From Methanosarcinales archaeon (GTDB lineage Archaea > Halobacteriota > Methanosarcinia > Methanosarcinales > Methanogasteraceae), in NCBI GenBank assembly GCA_030672605.1, contig DAOVGE010000189.1, positions 1-12,191 of the forward strand: 12,191 nt of DNA, given 5' to 3'. Below are positions 5,935-12,110 of this stretch, piece by piece. Every line of letters begins with the position of its first letter. Position 1 is the first letter of the stretch. A model generated the notes under the pieces. The model was given only the letters and a program-made list of their open reading frames with translations, did not search any database and was not told the DNA's origin. The translations under genes and the position numbers were made by a program.

Positions 5935-6714
5935 ATGAAAATATCTGATGTTATGGTGGATCCTGTGCGAATCGAGAAATCAGAGGATATCTCTCACGCA
6001 CTGGATCTCATGGAAAAGCATGATACGAGACGGTTGATGGTGACGAGTAAGGGCACGCTTCGTGGGGTCTTGACGATGCGAAACATAGCGCGCGTCCTCG
6101 GCACGAGTAGAAAGCCAGGTCTCTCGGCATCATCTCTGCACGTTGCAACGGCTGTGAGTGATGCGTACACTGAGATGTCTCCGGAGGATGACATGGAGGC
6201 TGCCATATCCATGCTACAACAGCAGAGGGGCATACTCTTTGCGATGGATGGCGACGAGATTCTCGGCTGGATCACGCCGAACGAGGTTCTCCAGACCCGG
6301 ACTGTCTTCGGGTTCGCTGCGGAATTTATGAATAAACCGGTCACTGCCGCACCCGGCGATCGCGTGGTTCATGTGCGGAGGATAATGATGGACCAGGACA
6401 TCGGACGGCTTCCGGTGGTTGAGGATTATCAGCTGGTCGGGATCATCACAGAGAAGGACATAGCGAAAGCGATGCGTGCGATCCGCGATCTTGTACCTGC
6501 CAACCAGCAGGATACTCGGATAAAGAGTCTCCTGACTGTGGATATCATGAGCCGCGGTGTAAAGACTGTGTACACAAATTCTAACATAGTAGAGGTTGTC
6601 AACCTGATGCTGAAACACGGGTATGGTGGAATTCCTGTTCTCAATCTCGACGGCGATTTGGTTGGATTCATCACACGCAGGGACATAGTCGGGAAGATGT
6701 CAACGAGAGGATGA
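5935..6714 (+). CDS. Four-CBS-domain protein, third of three
   Basis: The frame is open upstream to 5488, but the real start is the ATG at 5935, two bases after the previous stop and seven bases after GGGAG (5923-5927). That gives 259 residues starting MKISDVMVDPV, the normal beginning of a CBS unit. Units are at about 1-55, 71-120, 127-182 and 200-255. Closing signatures are GVLTMRNI (44), GWITPNEV (111), GIITEKDI (169) and GFITRRDI (244). Units 1 and 2 lack the Asp of T-x-x-D, while 3 and 4 are canonical, so only the C-terminal Bateman pair may bind an adenine ligand in the usual way (inference). It is the last gene before the psmA promoter. Confidence 0.93.
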   Translation: MKISDVMVDPVRIEKSEDISHALDLMEKHDTRRLMVTSKGTLRGVLTMRNIARVLGTSRKPGLSASSLHVATAVSDAYTEMSPEDDMEAAISMLQQQRGILFAMDGDEILGWITPNEVLQTRTVFGFAAEFMNKPVTAAPGDRVVHVRRIMMDQDIGRLPVVEDYQLVGIITEKDIAKAMRAIRDLVPANQQDTRIKSLLTVDIMSRGVKTVYTNSNIVEVVNLMLKHGYGGIPVLNLDGDLVGFITRRDIVGKMSTRG

Positions 6715-6734
6715 CCGGATTTTATTGCAAATTC

Positions 6735-6750
6735 CGAAAAACCTTTTATA
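6735..6750 (+). promoter_or_regulatory. BRE/TATA promoter of the proteasome-exosome operon
   Basis: CGAAAAACC followed by TTTTATA (6744-6750) is a textbook archaeal BRE and TATA box. Transcription would start near 6773-6776, leaving a leader of about 25 bases with GGAG at 6786-6789. It lies in the 85-base gap after the CBS cluster, so the superoperon can be expressed independently of the CBS genes. Confidence 0.7.
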
Positions 6751-6799
6751 CGCACATACATAATTCATCATGCGATAAACAGACAGGAGATGATTGAAA

Positions 6800-7558
6800 A
6801 TGCAAATGGCACCCCAGATGGGGTATGATCGTGCAATAACCGTATTCAGTCCGGATGGGAGACTTTTTCAGGTAGAATATGCCCGAGAAGCGGTTAAACG
6901 GGGGACAACTGCAATAGGGGTAAAAACAAAGGACTGCGTCGTGTTACTGGTTGATAAACGAGTCACAAGCCCACTGTTAGTCTCCGAATCCATCGAGAAG
7001 ATTTTTCAGATCGACCAGCATCTCGGTGCAGCGACATCAGGACTGGTTGCGGACGCCCGTGCACTGATCGATCGTGCACGTGTGGAGGCACAGGTTAATC
7101 GGGTGTATTATGACGAGCCGATCGGAGTGGAGACGATATCAAAGAAGATCTGCGACCATAAGCAGACATACACCCAATTTGGCGGTGTACGTCCGTACGG
7201 GACCGCCCTTTTGATTGCTGGGGTGGACGATCACCGGGCAAGGCTGTTTGAGACCGATCCGAGCGGCGCACTGCTTGAATACAATGCGACCGCAATCGGT
7301 GCCGGCAGAGCAAAGGTGATGGAGATATTCGAGCAGGAGTATTCAGGGGACATTGGCGTAGAAGATGCGATCCGTCTCGGACTCCGGGCGTTGTATCAGG
7401 TCTCTGATACCCGGTTCGATGTGGACACAATCGAGATTGGGGTCGTGACCCTCGAGGAACGGCAGTTCAAAAAACTCGAGAAGGAGACACTTGTCGGCTA
7501 CGTCACGGAGATCGTCGAGGAATTTAAGAAGGACGTAACTGAGGATGATAGTGAGTAG
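6800..7558 (+). CDS. psmA: 20S proteasome alpha subunit
   Basis: PsmA forms the outer heptameric rings of the archaeal 20S proteasome, gates substrate entry and docks the PAN or Cdc48 ATPases; it is not itself proteolytic. The ATG at 6800 gives 252 residues beginning MQMAPQMGYDR. The tyrosine, aspartate and arginine at 9-11 are the gate motif, and the alpha-type signature continues through SPDGRLFQVEYA (17-28). This start has GGAG ten bases upstream and fits the family N-terminus; a TTG two codons earlier is less likely. The C-terminus is acidic and flexible (TEDDSE), which is common. The catalytic beta subunit gene is not in the window. The next gene begins two bases after the stop. Confidence 0.97.
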   Translation: MQMAPQMGYDRAITVFSPDGRLFQVEYAREAVKRGTTAIGVKTKDCVVLLVDKRVTSPLLVSESIEKIFQIDQHLGAATSGLVADARALIDRARVEAQVNRVYYDEPIGVETISKKICDHKQTYTQFGGVRPYGTALLIAGVDDHRARLFETDPSGALLEYNATAIGAGRAKVMEIFEQEYSGDIGVEDAIRLGLRALYQVSDTRFDVDTIEIGVVTLEERQFKKLEKETLVGYVTEIVEEFKKDVTEDDSE

Positions 7559-7560
7559 TT

Positions 7561-8256
7561 ATGGTCACACTTGATAACGCGATCGCGGCACGGCTGAAAC
7601 ACGGCGGCAAGCACTACGAGGTTCTGGTTGATCCTGAACTTGCGTTGTCGCTCCGCAAAGGTGATGATGTGGACATTCCCGCGATGCTTGCGGTTGAGGA
7701 TGTCTTTGAAAACGCCAGCCGCGGTGATCACCCTGCCGAGGAGGACGTAGAGAGAACTTTTGGCACAACAGAGATCTATGCGGTCGCAGAGCACATAGTG
7801 AAGCATGGAGAACTGCACCTCACAAAGGATCAGCGGAAGCAAATACTCGATGATAAGCGGAGGCAGGTTGTGGGTATCATCGCGGCTGGTGCGTTCAACC
7901 CACAGACAAAGGCGCCGCACCCACCTGCGCGAATCGAGAAGGCGATGGATGAGGCTGGCATACATCTCGATGTTATGAAGAGTGTTGACGAGCTGGTGAA
8001 CATAACGATGGATGCGATTCGCCCGATAATCCCTATCAGGTTCGATACCGTAGAGGTCGCCGTCAAGATTCCGGCAGATTATGCTGCAAAGGCGTATGGG
8101 GAAGTTGCAGGCTTTGGCGAGGTGCAAAAGGAAGAGTGGCAACATGATGGGTCATGGATCGGCGTAATCAAGATTCCCGCGGGCATGCAGCTCGATTTTT
8201 ACGGTATTGTGAATCGCGTGTCAAAAGGCAACGCAGAAACCAAACTTTTAAAATAA
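7561..8256 (+). CDS. sdo1: Ribosome maturation protein SBDS/Sdo1
   Basis: The archaeal orthologue of Shwachman-Bodian-Diamond syndrome protein. In eukaryotes it works with EFL1 to release eIF6 from the 60S subunit, and in archaea a related role in large-subunit maturation is assumed. The 231 residues show the three-domain layout: N-terminal FYSH domain (1 to about 90), central helical domain with NPQTKAPHPPARIEKAM (113-129), and a C-terminal ferredoxin-like domain (about 162-231) ending in QLDFYGIVNRVSKGNAETKLL. The ATG lies two bases after the psmA stop without a strong Shine-Dalgarno sequence, so translation is probably coupled. Placement between psmA and rrp4 is the classic superoperon order. 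Confidence 0.96.
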   Translation: MVTLDNAIAARLKHGGKHYEVLVDPELALSLRKGDDVDIPAMLAVEDVFENASRGDHPAEEDVERTFGTTEIYAVAEHIVKHGELHLTKDQRKQILDDKRRQVVGIIAAGAFNPQTKAPHPPARIEKAMDEAGIHLDVMKSVDELVNITMDAIRPIIPIRFDTVEVAVKIPADYAAKAYGEVAGFGEVQKEEWQHDGSWIGVIKIPAGMQLDFYGIVNRVSKGNAETKLLK

Positions 8257-8266
8257 AGGTAATTAT

Positions 8267-8971
8267 ATGGAAAGAAAGATTGTTGTTCCGGGTGATGTGG
8301 TATCTGATAATGTAAAAATGTCGGGTAGCGGCACGTACATTCGCGGGGATGAGGTCTGTGCCTCGGTGTACGGACTCGTGAACGCGGGAGTGCGGTATGT
8401 CAGCGTGATACCTCTTTCAGGCAAGTACATTCCACAGGCTAACGACCGGGTGATCGGGATCATAATCGAGACGACGCATTCCAACTGGATCGTCGATATC
8501 AACTCGCCTTATGATGGTTTGCTGCATGTATCACAGTATCCGCGGCGGATTGAACTCGAGGACATGAAGAAATATCTGAAGGTCGGAGACTGTGTACTGG
8601 TGCTGGTAAAAGAGGTGGATGCCGCAATGAAGGTGGAACTCACAATGCGAGATAAGGAACTGAGACGCCTCACTGACGGGCGCATCACGACGATTGGCCC
8701 GACAAAGATGCCGCGGGTGATCGGTCGCAGCGGCTCAATGATCCGGCTTTTGAAGAGCATGATTGGCTGCGGTATGTTCGTTGGTCAGAATGGACGGGTA
8801 TGGATCAGTGGCAGTGGGAATCGTATCGATCTTGCGATCCAGGCAATCAGGTATATAGAGGCAAATGCGCACACACCCGGATTGACTGATCGTGTACAGG
8901 CGTTCCTGAAGGCAAAAGAAAAGACTATGCAGAGCAGAATGCATGAAAGCAGAGACAATGAGGAATGGTAA
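8267..8971 (+). CDS. rrp4: Exosome RNA-binding subunit Rrp4
   Basis: Rrp4 forms the cap of the archaeal exosome and guides RNA into the Rrp41/Rrp42 ring. The 234 residues show an N-terminal domain (about 1-55, opening RKIVVPGDVV), an S1 domain (about 56-130, including INSPYDGLLHVSQ) and a KH domain (about 145-205) with the GxxG loop as GRSG (153-156). The tail after about 210 is charged and helical. AAGGT (8256-8260) lies six bases before the ATG. The gene starts 10 bases after sdo1, and its TAA overlaps the rrp41 start by one base (TAATG). It is distinguished from Csl4 by the KH domain in place of a zinc ribbon. Confidence 0.96.
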   Translation: MERKIVVPGDVVSDNVKMSGSGTYIRGDEVCASVYGLVNAGVRYVSVIPLSGKYIPQANDRVIGIIIETTHSNWIVDINSPYDGLLHVSQYPRRIELEDMKKYLKVGDCVLVLVKEVDAAMKVELTMRDKELRRLTDGRITTIGPTKMPRVIGRSGSMIRLLKSMIGCGMFVGQNGRVWISGSGNRIDLAIQAIRYIEANAHTPGLTDRVQAFLKAKEKTMQSRMHESRDNEEW

Positions 8972-9711
8972 TGAGCGAAAAACCGGAACATTTCATCATC
9001 GATGGAAAGAGACTGGACGGTCGGAGCCGCGATGAATTGCGACCGATTAAAATCGAGCTCAGCCCGCTTGATCGGGCTGATGGATCATGTTATCTTGAAT
9101 GGGGACGTAATAAGGTAATGGCTGCCGTGTACGGTCCGAGAGAGCTTCATCCGAGACACAGACAGAATATGACCGGAGCGGTCGTACAGTGCAGGTATAA
9201 TATGGCTTCGTTCTCAGTGGATGAGCGAATAAGGCCTGGTCCGAGTAGAAGAAGCGTGGAAATCTCAAAGGTAATCAGGCAGGCATTCGAACACGTGGTC
9301 TTCACCAAATTTTTCCCGAAGACGGCAATTGACATATACATAGAGGTGCTGCGAGCAGATGCCGGCACCAGAACCGCGGGCATCAATGCGGCATCACTGG
9401 CACTTGCGGACGCAGGTATACCGATGCGAGGGTTGGTCAGTGCGTGCGCCGTCGGGAAGGTGGATGGCGAGATCGTGCTCGACCTGATGAAGGAGGAGGA
9501 CAACTTCGGAGAGGCAGACGTACCGATCGCAATGACTGCGGACAACAGGATAACGCTTCTTCAGATGGACGGACGCATGACAACAGAGGAATTCTACACG
9601 GCGCTCGAACTGGCAAAGACCGGGTGTACTACGGTCTATGAACTACAGCGTCAGGCACTAATCGAGAAATACGGCGACGAATACCGAGCGGAGGGCGGTT
9701 CGGATGAGTAG
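8971..9711 (+). CDS. rrp41: Exosome catalytic subunit Rrp41
   Basis: Rrp41 is the active RNase PH-like subunit of the archaeal exosome: phosphorolytic 3'-5' RNA decay, and tailing in reverse. I choose the ATG at 8971 over the one at 8965 because it makes a TAATG overlap with rrp4 and lies seven bases after GAGG (8960-8963). This gives 246 residues. Visible family elements are the RNA-contacting Arg pair (R93-R94, in GPSRRSVE), the phosphate-binding GTRTAG (132-137), and the acidic active-site stretch LDLMKEEDNFGEAD containing D177 and D183. These features separate it from the inactive Rrp42 next door. Its last eight bases overlap rrp42. Confidence 0.96.
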   Translation: MSEKPEHFIIDGKRLDGRSRDELRPIKIELSPLDRADGSCYLEWGRNKVMAAVYGPRELHPRHRQNMTGAVVQCRYNMASFSVDERIRPGPSRRSVEISKVIRQAFEHVVFTKFFPKTAIDIYIEVLRADAGTRTAGINAASLALADAGIPMRGLVSACAVGKVDGEIVLDLMKEEDNFGEADVPIAMTADNRITLLQMDGRMTTEEFYTALELAKTGCTTVYELQRQALIEKYGDEYRAEGGSDE

Positions 9712-10492
9712 TGGCGATAATACCGTGATGGCAGAGGTCCAGCGCGATCACCTCTTCAATCTGGTGCTCAAGGGCGAGCGTGCGGATGGGCGTGCTTTTG
9801 ATGAATTTCGAGAGATAACAATCGAGACCAGAGCCATAGATACGGCGGACGGTTCAGCCATGGTCACGCTTGGGGATACCAGGCTACTGGTCGGAATAAA
9901 GGTCCAGCCGGGTGAGCCGTTTCCGGATACGCCGGATAAAGGCGTAATCATAGTCAACATCGAACTGATCCCGCTTGCGTCCCCCGATTATGAGGCAGGT
10001 CCCCCGAGAGAGGGGGCAATAGAGATTGCGAGAGTCGTGGATCGCGGTATCCGTGAGTCGGAATCGATCGATCTCACAAAACTCTGCATAACCGAAGGCG
10101 AGAAGGTCTGGATCATATTCGTTGACATTCACGTACTGAACAACGGCGGCAACATCATCGATGCAGCAAGCATGGGCGCAATCGCAGCACTGCTCACTAC
10201 GACTATACCCGCGGCAAGACACGATCTTGGTGAGGACACGCCCCTTCCGGTAAGAGACATCCCTCTCGCAGTCACCACAATTGAGTTCGGTGGGGAAATG
10301 ATGCTTGATCCATCGCTCGACGAGGAGAAGATTGCGAGCACGTCATTAATCGTTGCCACCAATACCGATGGTAGCATCTCAGGGATGCAGAAGACCGGGG
10401 CAGAACCGCTCACGATTGATCAGGTCATGAGGGTGGTCGGGATGGCACAGACTGCGGCAAGTGAGATACGAAAGAAATTCATGGAAGTGTAA
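9704..10492 (+). CDS. rrp42: Exosome structural subunit Rrp42
   Basis: Rrp42 alternates with Rrp41 in the hexameric exosome ring and helps form the active site and RNA channel, but lacks the catalytic aspartates. The 262 residues are typical. Visible elements are ADGRAFDEFR (27-36), YEAGPPREGAIEIARVVDRG (96-115), DAASMGAIAAL (153-163) and LDPSLDEE (201-208), where Rrp41 instead has its acidic catalytic loop. GGAGGG (9690-9695) sits eight bases before the ATG, which settles the start inside the end of rrp41. A perfect 20-bp palindrome follows the stop within three bases. Confidence 0.96.
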   Translation: MSSGDNTVMAEVQRDHLFNLVLKGERADGRAFDEFREITIETRAIDTADGSAMVTLGDTRLLVGIKVQPGEPFPDTPDKGVIIVNIELIPLASPDYEAGPPREGAIEIARVVDRGIRESESIDLTKLCITEGEKVWIIFVDIHVLNNGGNIIDAASMGAIAALLTTTIPAARHDLGEDTPLPVRDIPLAVTTIEFGGEMMLDPSLDEEKIASTSLIVATNTDGSISGMQKTGAEPLTIDQVMRVVGMAQTAASEIRKKFMEV

Positions 10493-10494
10493 AT

Positions 10495-10514
10495 CGATTT
10501 TTTTAAAAAAATCG
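10495..10514. promoter_or_regulatory. Perfect 20-bp palindrome between rrp42 and rpl37ae
   Basis: CGATTTTTTTAAAAAAATCG is identical on both strands and fills most of the 46-base gap, the longest in the operon. The T7 run on either strand is a plausible archaeal terminator. The T/A core, about 35 bases before the L37Ae start codon, could equally serve as a TATA element for an internal promoter. It probably tunes the downstream ribosomal and RpoP genes separately; which role applies is not visible. Confidence 0.5.
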
Positions 10515-10538
10515 CTCTGAAATCATGGAGAAATAAAT

Positions 10539-10841
10539 ATGGTCAAACACAAAAAAGGTTGGAAAACAAGGTCTGCAGGCCGATTTGGCGTGCGATACGG
10601 TAGAAACATCCGCAAAAAGGTCGCAGACATCGAAGAAAAGATGCACGAGAAGCATGTGTGCATCCGGTGCGGTTCCCCATCCGTGCGCCGCACCGGTACA
10701 GGGATCTGGAGATGCGCCAAATGCGGACACTCCTTTGCAGGTGGCACATATCTTCCGGCAACCTCGGTCGGAACGACGGTCGCACGTTCGGTCAAGCGCG
10801 CAATTGAGCAGCGTGAGCGGGATATAATGATGGAGGCGTGA
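10539..10841 (+). CDS. rpl37ae: Large-subunit ribosomal protein L37Ae (eL43)
   Basis: A zinc-ribbon protein of the archaeal/eukaryotic large ribosomal subunit. The 100 residues begin with a basic rRNA-binding segment (VKHKKGWKTRSAGRFGVRYG). The zinc site follows as C41-x2-C44 and C59-x2-C62, with RCAKCGHSFAGGTY after the second knuckle, as in the family. A helical basic tail closes the protein. GGAG (10527-10530) lies eight bases before the ATG. Its TGA overlaps the rpoP ATG by one base. Identification is firm. Confidence 0.95.
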   Translation: MVKHKKGWKTRSAGRFGVRYGRNIRKKVADIEEKMHEKHVCIRCGSPSVRRTGTGIWRCAKCGHSFAGGTYLPATSVGTTVARSVKRAIEQRERDIMMEA

Positions 10842-10978
10842 TGGGCTACCGGTGCGTCCGCTGCAAGCAGCCAGTCGAGATCGATTATGAATATCGCGGC
10901 ATCCGGTGCCCGTACTGCGGGCATCGCATCCTCTTAAAGGAGCGACCTGTTCAGATAAAGCGAGTTTGTGCTGAGTGA
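10841..10978 (+). CDS. rpoP: RNA polymerase subunit P (Rpo12)
   Basis: RpoP/Rpo12, the archaeal counterpart of eukaryotic Rpb12, is a small zinc-binding subunit of RNA polymerase that bridges the Rpo3 and Rpo2 region during assembly. The gene encodes only 45 residues and starts at ATG 10841 with GGAGG (10832-10836) four bases upstream. It begins MGYRCVRCKQPVEID. The zinc ligands are C5, C8, C23 and C26; the second pair sits in RCPYCGHRILLKERP, the most conserved stretch of the family. The size is normal. It overlaps rpl37ae by one base (TGATG) and pcc1 by one base (TGATG again), so all three are probably translated by re-initiation. Confidence 0.96.
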   Translation: MGYRCVRCKQPVEIDYEYRGIRCPYCGHRILLKERPVQIKRVCAE

Positions 10979-11214
10979 TGGAACGGGCAGAATTCCGGTT
11001 TGATTTCGGCGGGGATTCCCGCATGATATACCGTGCGCTGCTGCCGGAGAGTGCGGAAACATTTTCAAAGAGTGTGGCAACGCTCTCAATTGAGGGCGGG
11101 GAGTTGCGCCTCATTGTTACGGCTGAAGATATCGCTGTGCTGCGCGCTGCGCTGAACACGTGGCTCAGGCTGATTAGGGTCGCGTGCGAGACTGTGAGAA
11201 TTCGAGAATCATGA
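10978..11214 (+). CDS. pcc1: KEOPS complex subunit Pcc1
   Basis: Pcc1 is the small dimerising subunit of KEOPS, which makes N6-threonylcarbamoyladenosine (t6A) at position 37 of ANN-decoding tRNAs together with Kae1, Bud32 and Cgi121. The ATG at 10978 gives 78 residues; a GTG one codon earlier is possible but would lose the TGATG overlap with rpoP. Matching family features are the short beta-beta-alpha-beta-alpha pattern, YRALLPE near the start and TAEDIAVLRAALNTWLRLIR near the end, the region that forms the dimer helix. The superoperon position after rpoP supports the call for this otherwise weakly conserved protein. Its TGA overlaps comD as ATGA. Confidence 0.85.
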   Translation: MERAEFRFDFGGDSRMIYRALLPESAETFSKSVATLSIEGGELRLIVTAEDIAVLRAALNTWLRLIRVACETVRIRES

Positions 11215-11699
11215 ACGTGTATCTCGCGTTGAGAGGGGCAGGAATCGATTTCGTTGCGAGTGTTCCGTGCATCAATCTCGGGGAGTTGATCGATCTGATC
11301 GAATCCGACGACGAGATCATACACATCCCTGTGACGCGCGAGGAAGAGGGCATCGGGATATGCGCTGGCGCATACTTAGGAGGGAAGAATCCTGCGCTTG
11401 TCATGCAGAATTCCGGGCTCGGAAACAGTATCAATGCGCTCGCATCGCTGAACCTGCTCTATGGAATACCTCTTCTCATGATCATCAGCCACAGAGGCGA
11501 TCTCGGCGAACAGATATCGGCACAGGTTCCGATGGGGCAGTTGACGCCGAAGTTGCTCGACGATCTCGGGGTGCCATGGTACACGCCCACACCATCAGAG
11601 ATTGCGGGCACAATCTCCGGTGCATGGACGCTTGCGAGGACGTCAGGACTTCCTGTTGCAATCCTGCTTGGTTGCGCCTTCTGGAGCGGGAGCGAGTGA
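11211..11699 (+). CDS. comD: Sulfopyruvate decarboxylase, alpha subunit (coenzyme M synthesis)
   Basis: ComD with ComE decarboxylates 3-sulfopyruvate to sulfoacetaldehyde, a thiamine-diphosphate-dependent step toward coenzyme M. I prefer the ATG at 11211, which overlaps the pcc1 stop as ATGA and gives 162 residues, close to the usual ComD size; a GTG at 11184 would add nine residues. ComD is the PYR half of the enzyme. REEEGIGICAGAY (43-55) should contain the glutamate that activates the cofactor, followed by MQNSGLGNSINAL (65-77). SHRGDLGEQ (93-101) and the GQLTP turn are also typical. The beta subunit (ComE, the diphosphate-binding half) is not fused and does not follow within the window. 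The gene is whole; downstream are only repeats. Confidence 0.92.
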   Translation: MNVYLALRGAGIDFVASVPCINLGELIDLIESDDEIIHIPVTREEEGIGICAGAYLGGKNPALVMQNSGLGNSINALASLNLLYGIPLLMIISHRGDLGEQISAQVPMGQLTPKLLDDLGVPWYTPTPSEIAGTISGAWTLARTSGLPVAILLGCAFWSGSE

Positions 11700-11722
11700 G
11701 AGGGGGGGTACATGCTCAATAA

Positions 11723-11742
11723 CTTGTGGTATGAACCACAAG
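11723..11742. terminator. Hairpin just downstream of comD
   Basis: CTTGTGGT (11723-11730), a four-base loop ATGA, and ACCACAAG (11735-11742) make a perfect 8-bp stem 24 bases after the comD stop. The right arm doubles as the left edge of the larger palindrome that follows. No T-run follows, so termination is only one option; protection of the 3' end of the mRNA is another. Confidence 0.4.
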
Positions 11743-11817
11743 ATTACACAGTCTGCGAAGCAGCGGCGCAGCCATCTCCACAAGATTTCTGTGTTAATCT
11801 TGTGTAATCTCGTGGTT
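11734..11817. repeat. Palindromic dispersed repeat, CCACGAGATT word family (copy 2)
   Basis: The outer arms AACCACAAGATTACAC (11734-11749) and its partner ending CGTGGTT (to 11817) differ only at one position near the tip. Inside sits a second perfect hairpin, CACAAGATT (11779-11787) with AATCTTGTG (11796-11804). The middle (11751-11775) is unrelated. Same family as 2774-2847. Confidence 0.8.
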
Positions 11818-11935
11818 TTATATGCCCCGGTTTTCGGTGAAACGTGAATTACCGCCCAAAATAAGTCACGCAGTAGGAGATACATTTCCACTTTCACCAA
11901 ACGCTTATTTTATTTCATTCCTCGCAAAAAAAATA

Positions 11936-12053
11936 AACCACAGAGGACACAGAGGACACAGAGTCATATCATCGATTATTGCTCACAAAGCACCCATATT
12001 AAAACCGGTTATACTCCTCTGTGCTCTCTGTGCTCTCTGTGTCCTCTGTGGTT
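11936..12053. repeat. Palindromic dispersed repeat, CCACAGAGGACACAGAG word family (copy 2)
   Basis: Left arm 11936-11963 and right arm 12014-12053 are built from a 9-base word (ACAGAGGAC and variants such as ACAGAGAGC) repeated about three and four times, in opposite orientation. The central 50 bases are unique. The similarity extends outward through A/T-rich flanks (AAATAAACCAC against AAATAAAACCAC). Repeats with this wording are common in environmental archaeal and bacterial genomes. Confidence 0.85.
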
Positions 12054-12067
12054 TTATTTTCCATGTT

Positions 12068-12110
12068 TTATCAGAGCATTTCTCTCTGATAACACTACCT
12101 AATCTGGTAG
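12068..12110. repeat. Two adjacent small hairpins
   Basis: TTATCAGAG (12068-12076) and CTCTGATAA (12084-12092) form a perfect 9-bp stem with a 7-base loop. Two bases later CTACC (12095-12099) and GGTAG (12106-12110) form a 5-bp stem with a 6-base loop. The first is unlikely to be chance at this spacing. They could belong to a small RNA, a terminator for a gene beyond the window, or a protein-binding site. Confidence 0.45.

Noticed and set aside
10503..11324. 273-codon minus-strand open frame
   Set aside because: It runs antisense to rpl37ae, rpoP and pcc1, all conserved with zinc ligands or family motifs in place; the antisense product is Arg/Cys-rich without a recognisable domain.
11836..11911. 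Interleaved 7-8 bp complements (GGTGAAA/TTTCACC and AAAATAAG/CTTATTTT) suggesting a pseudoknot
   Set aside because: Matches this short are expected by chance in 75 A/T-rich bases, and there is no further support.
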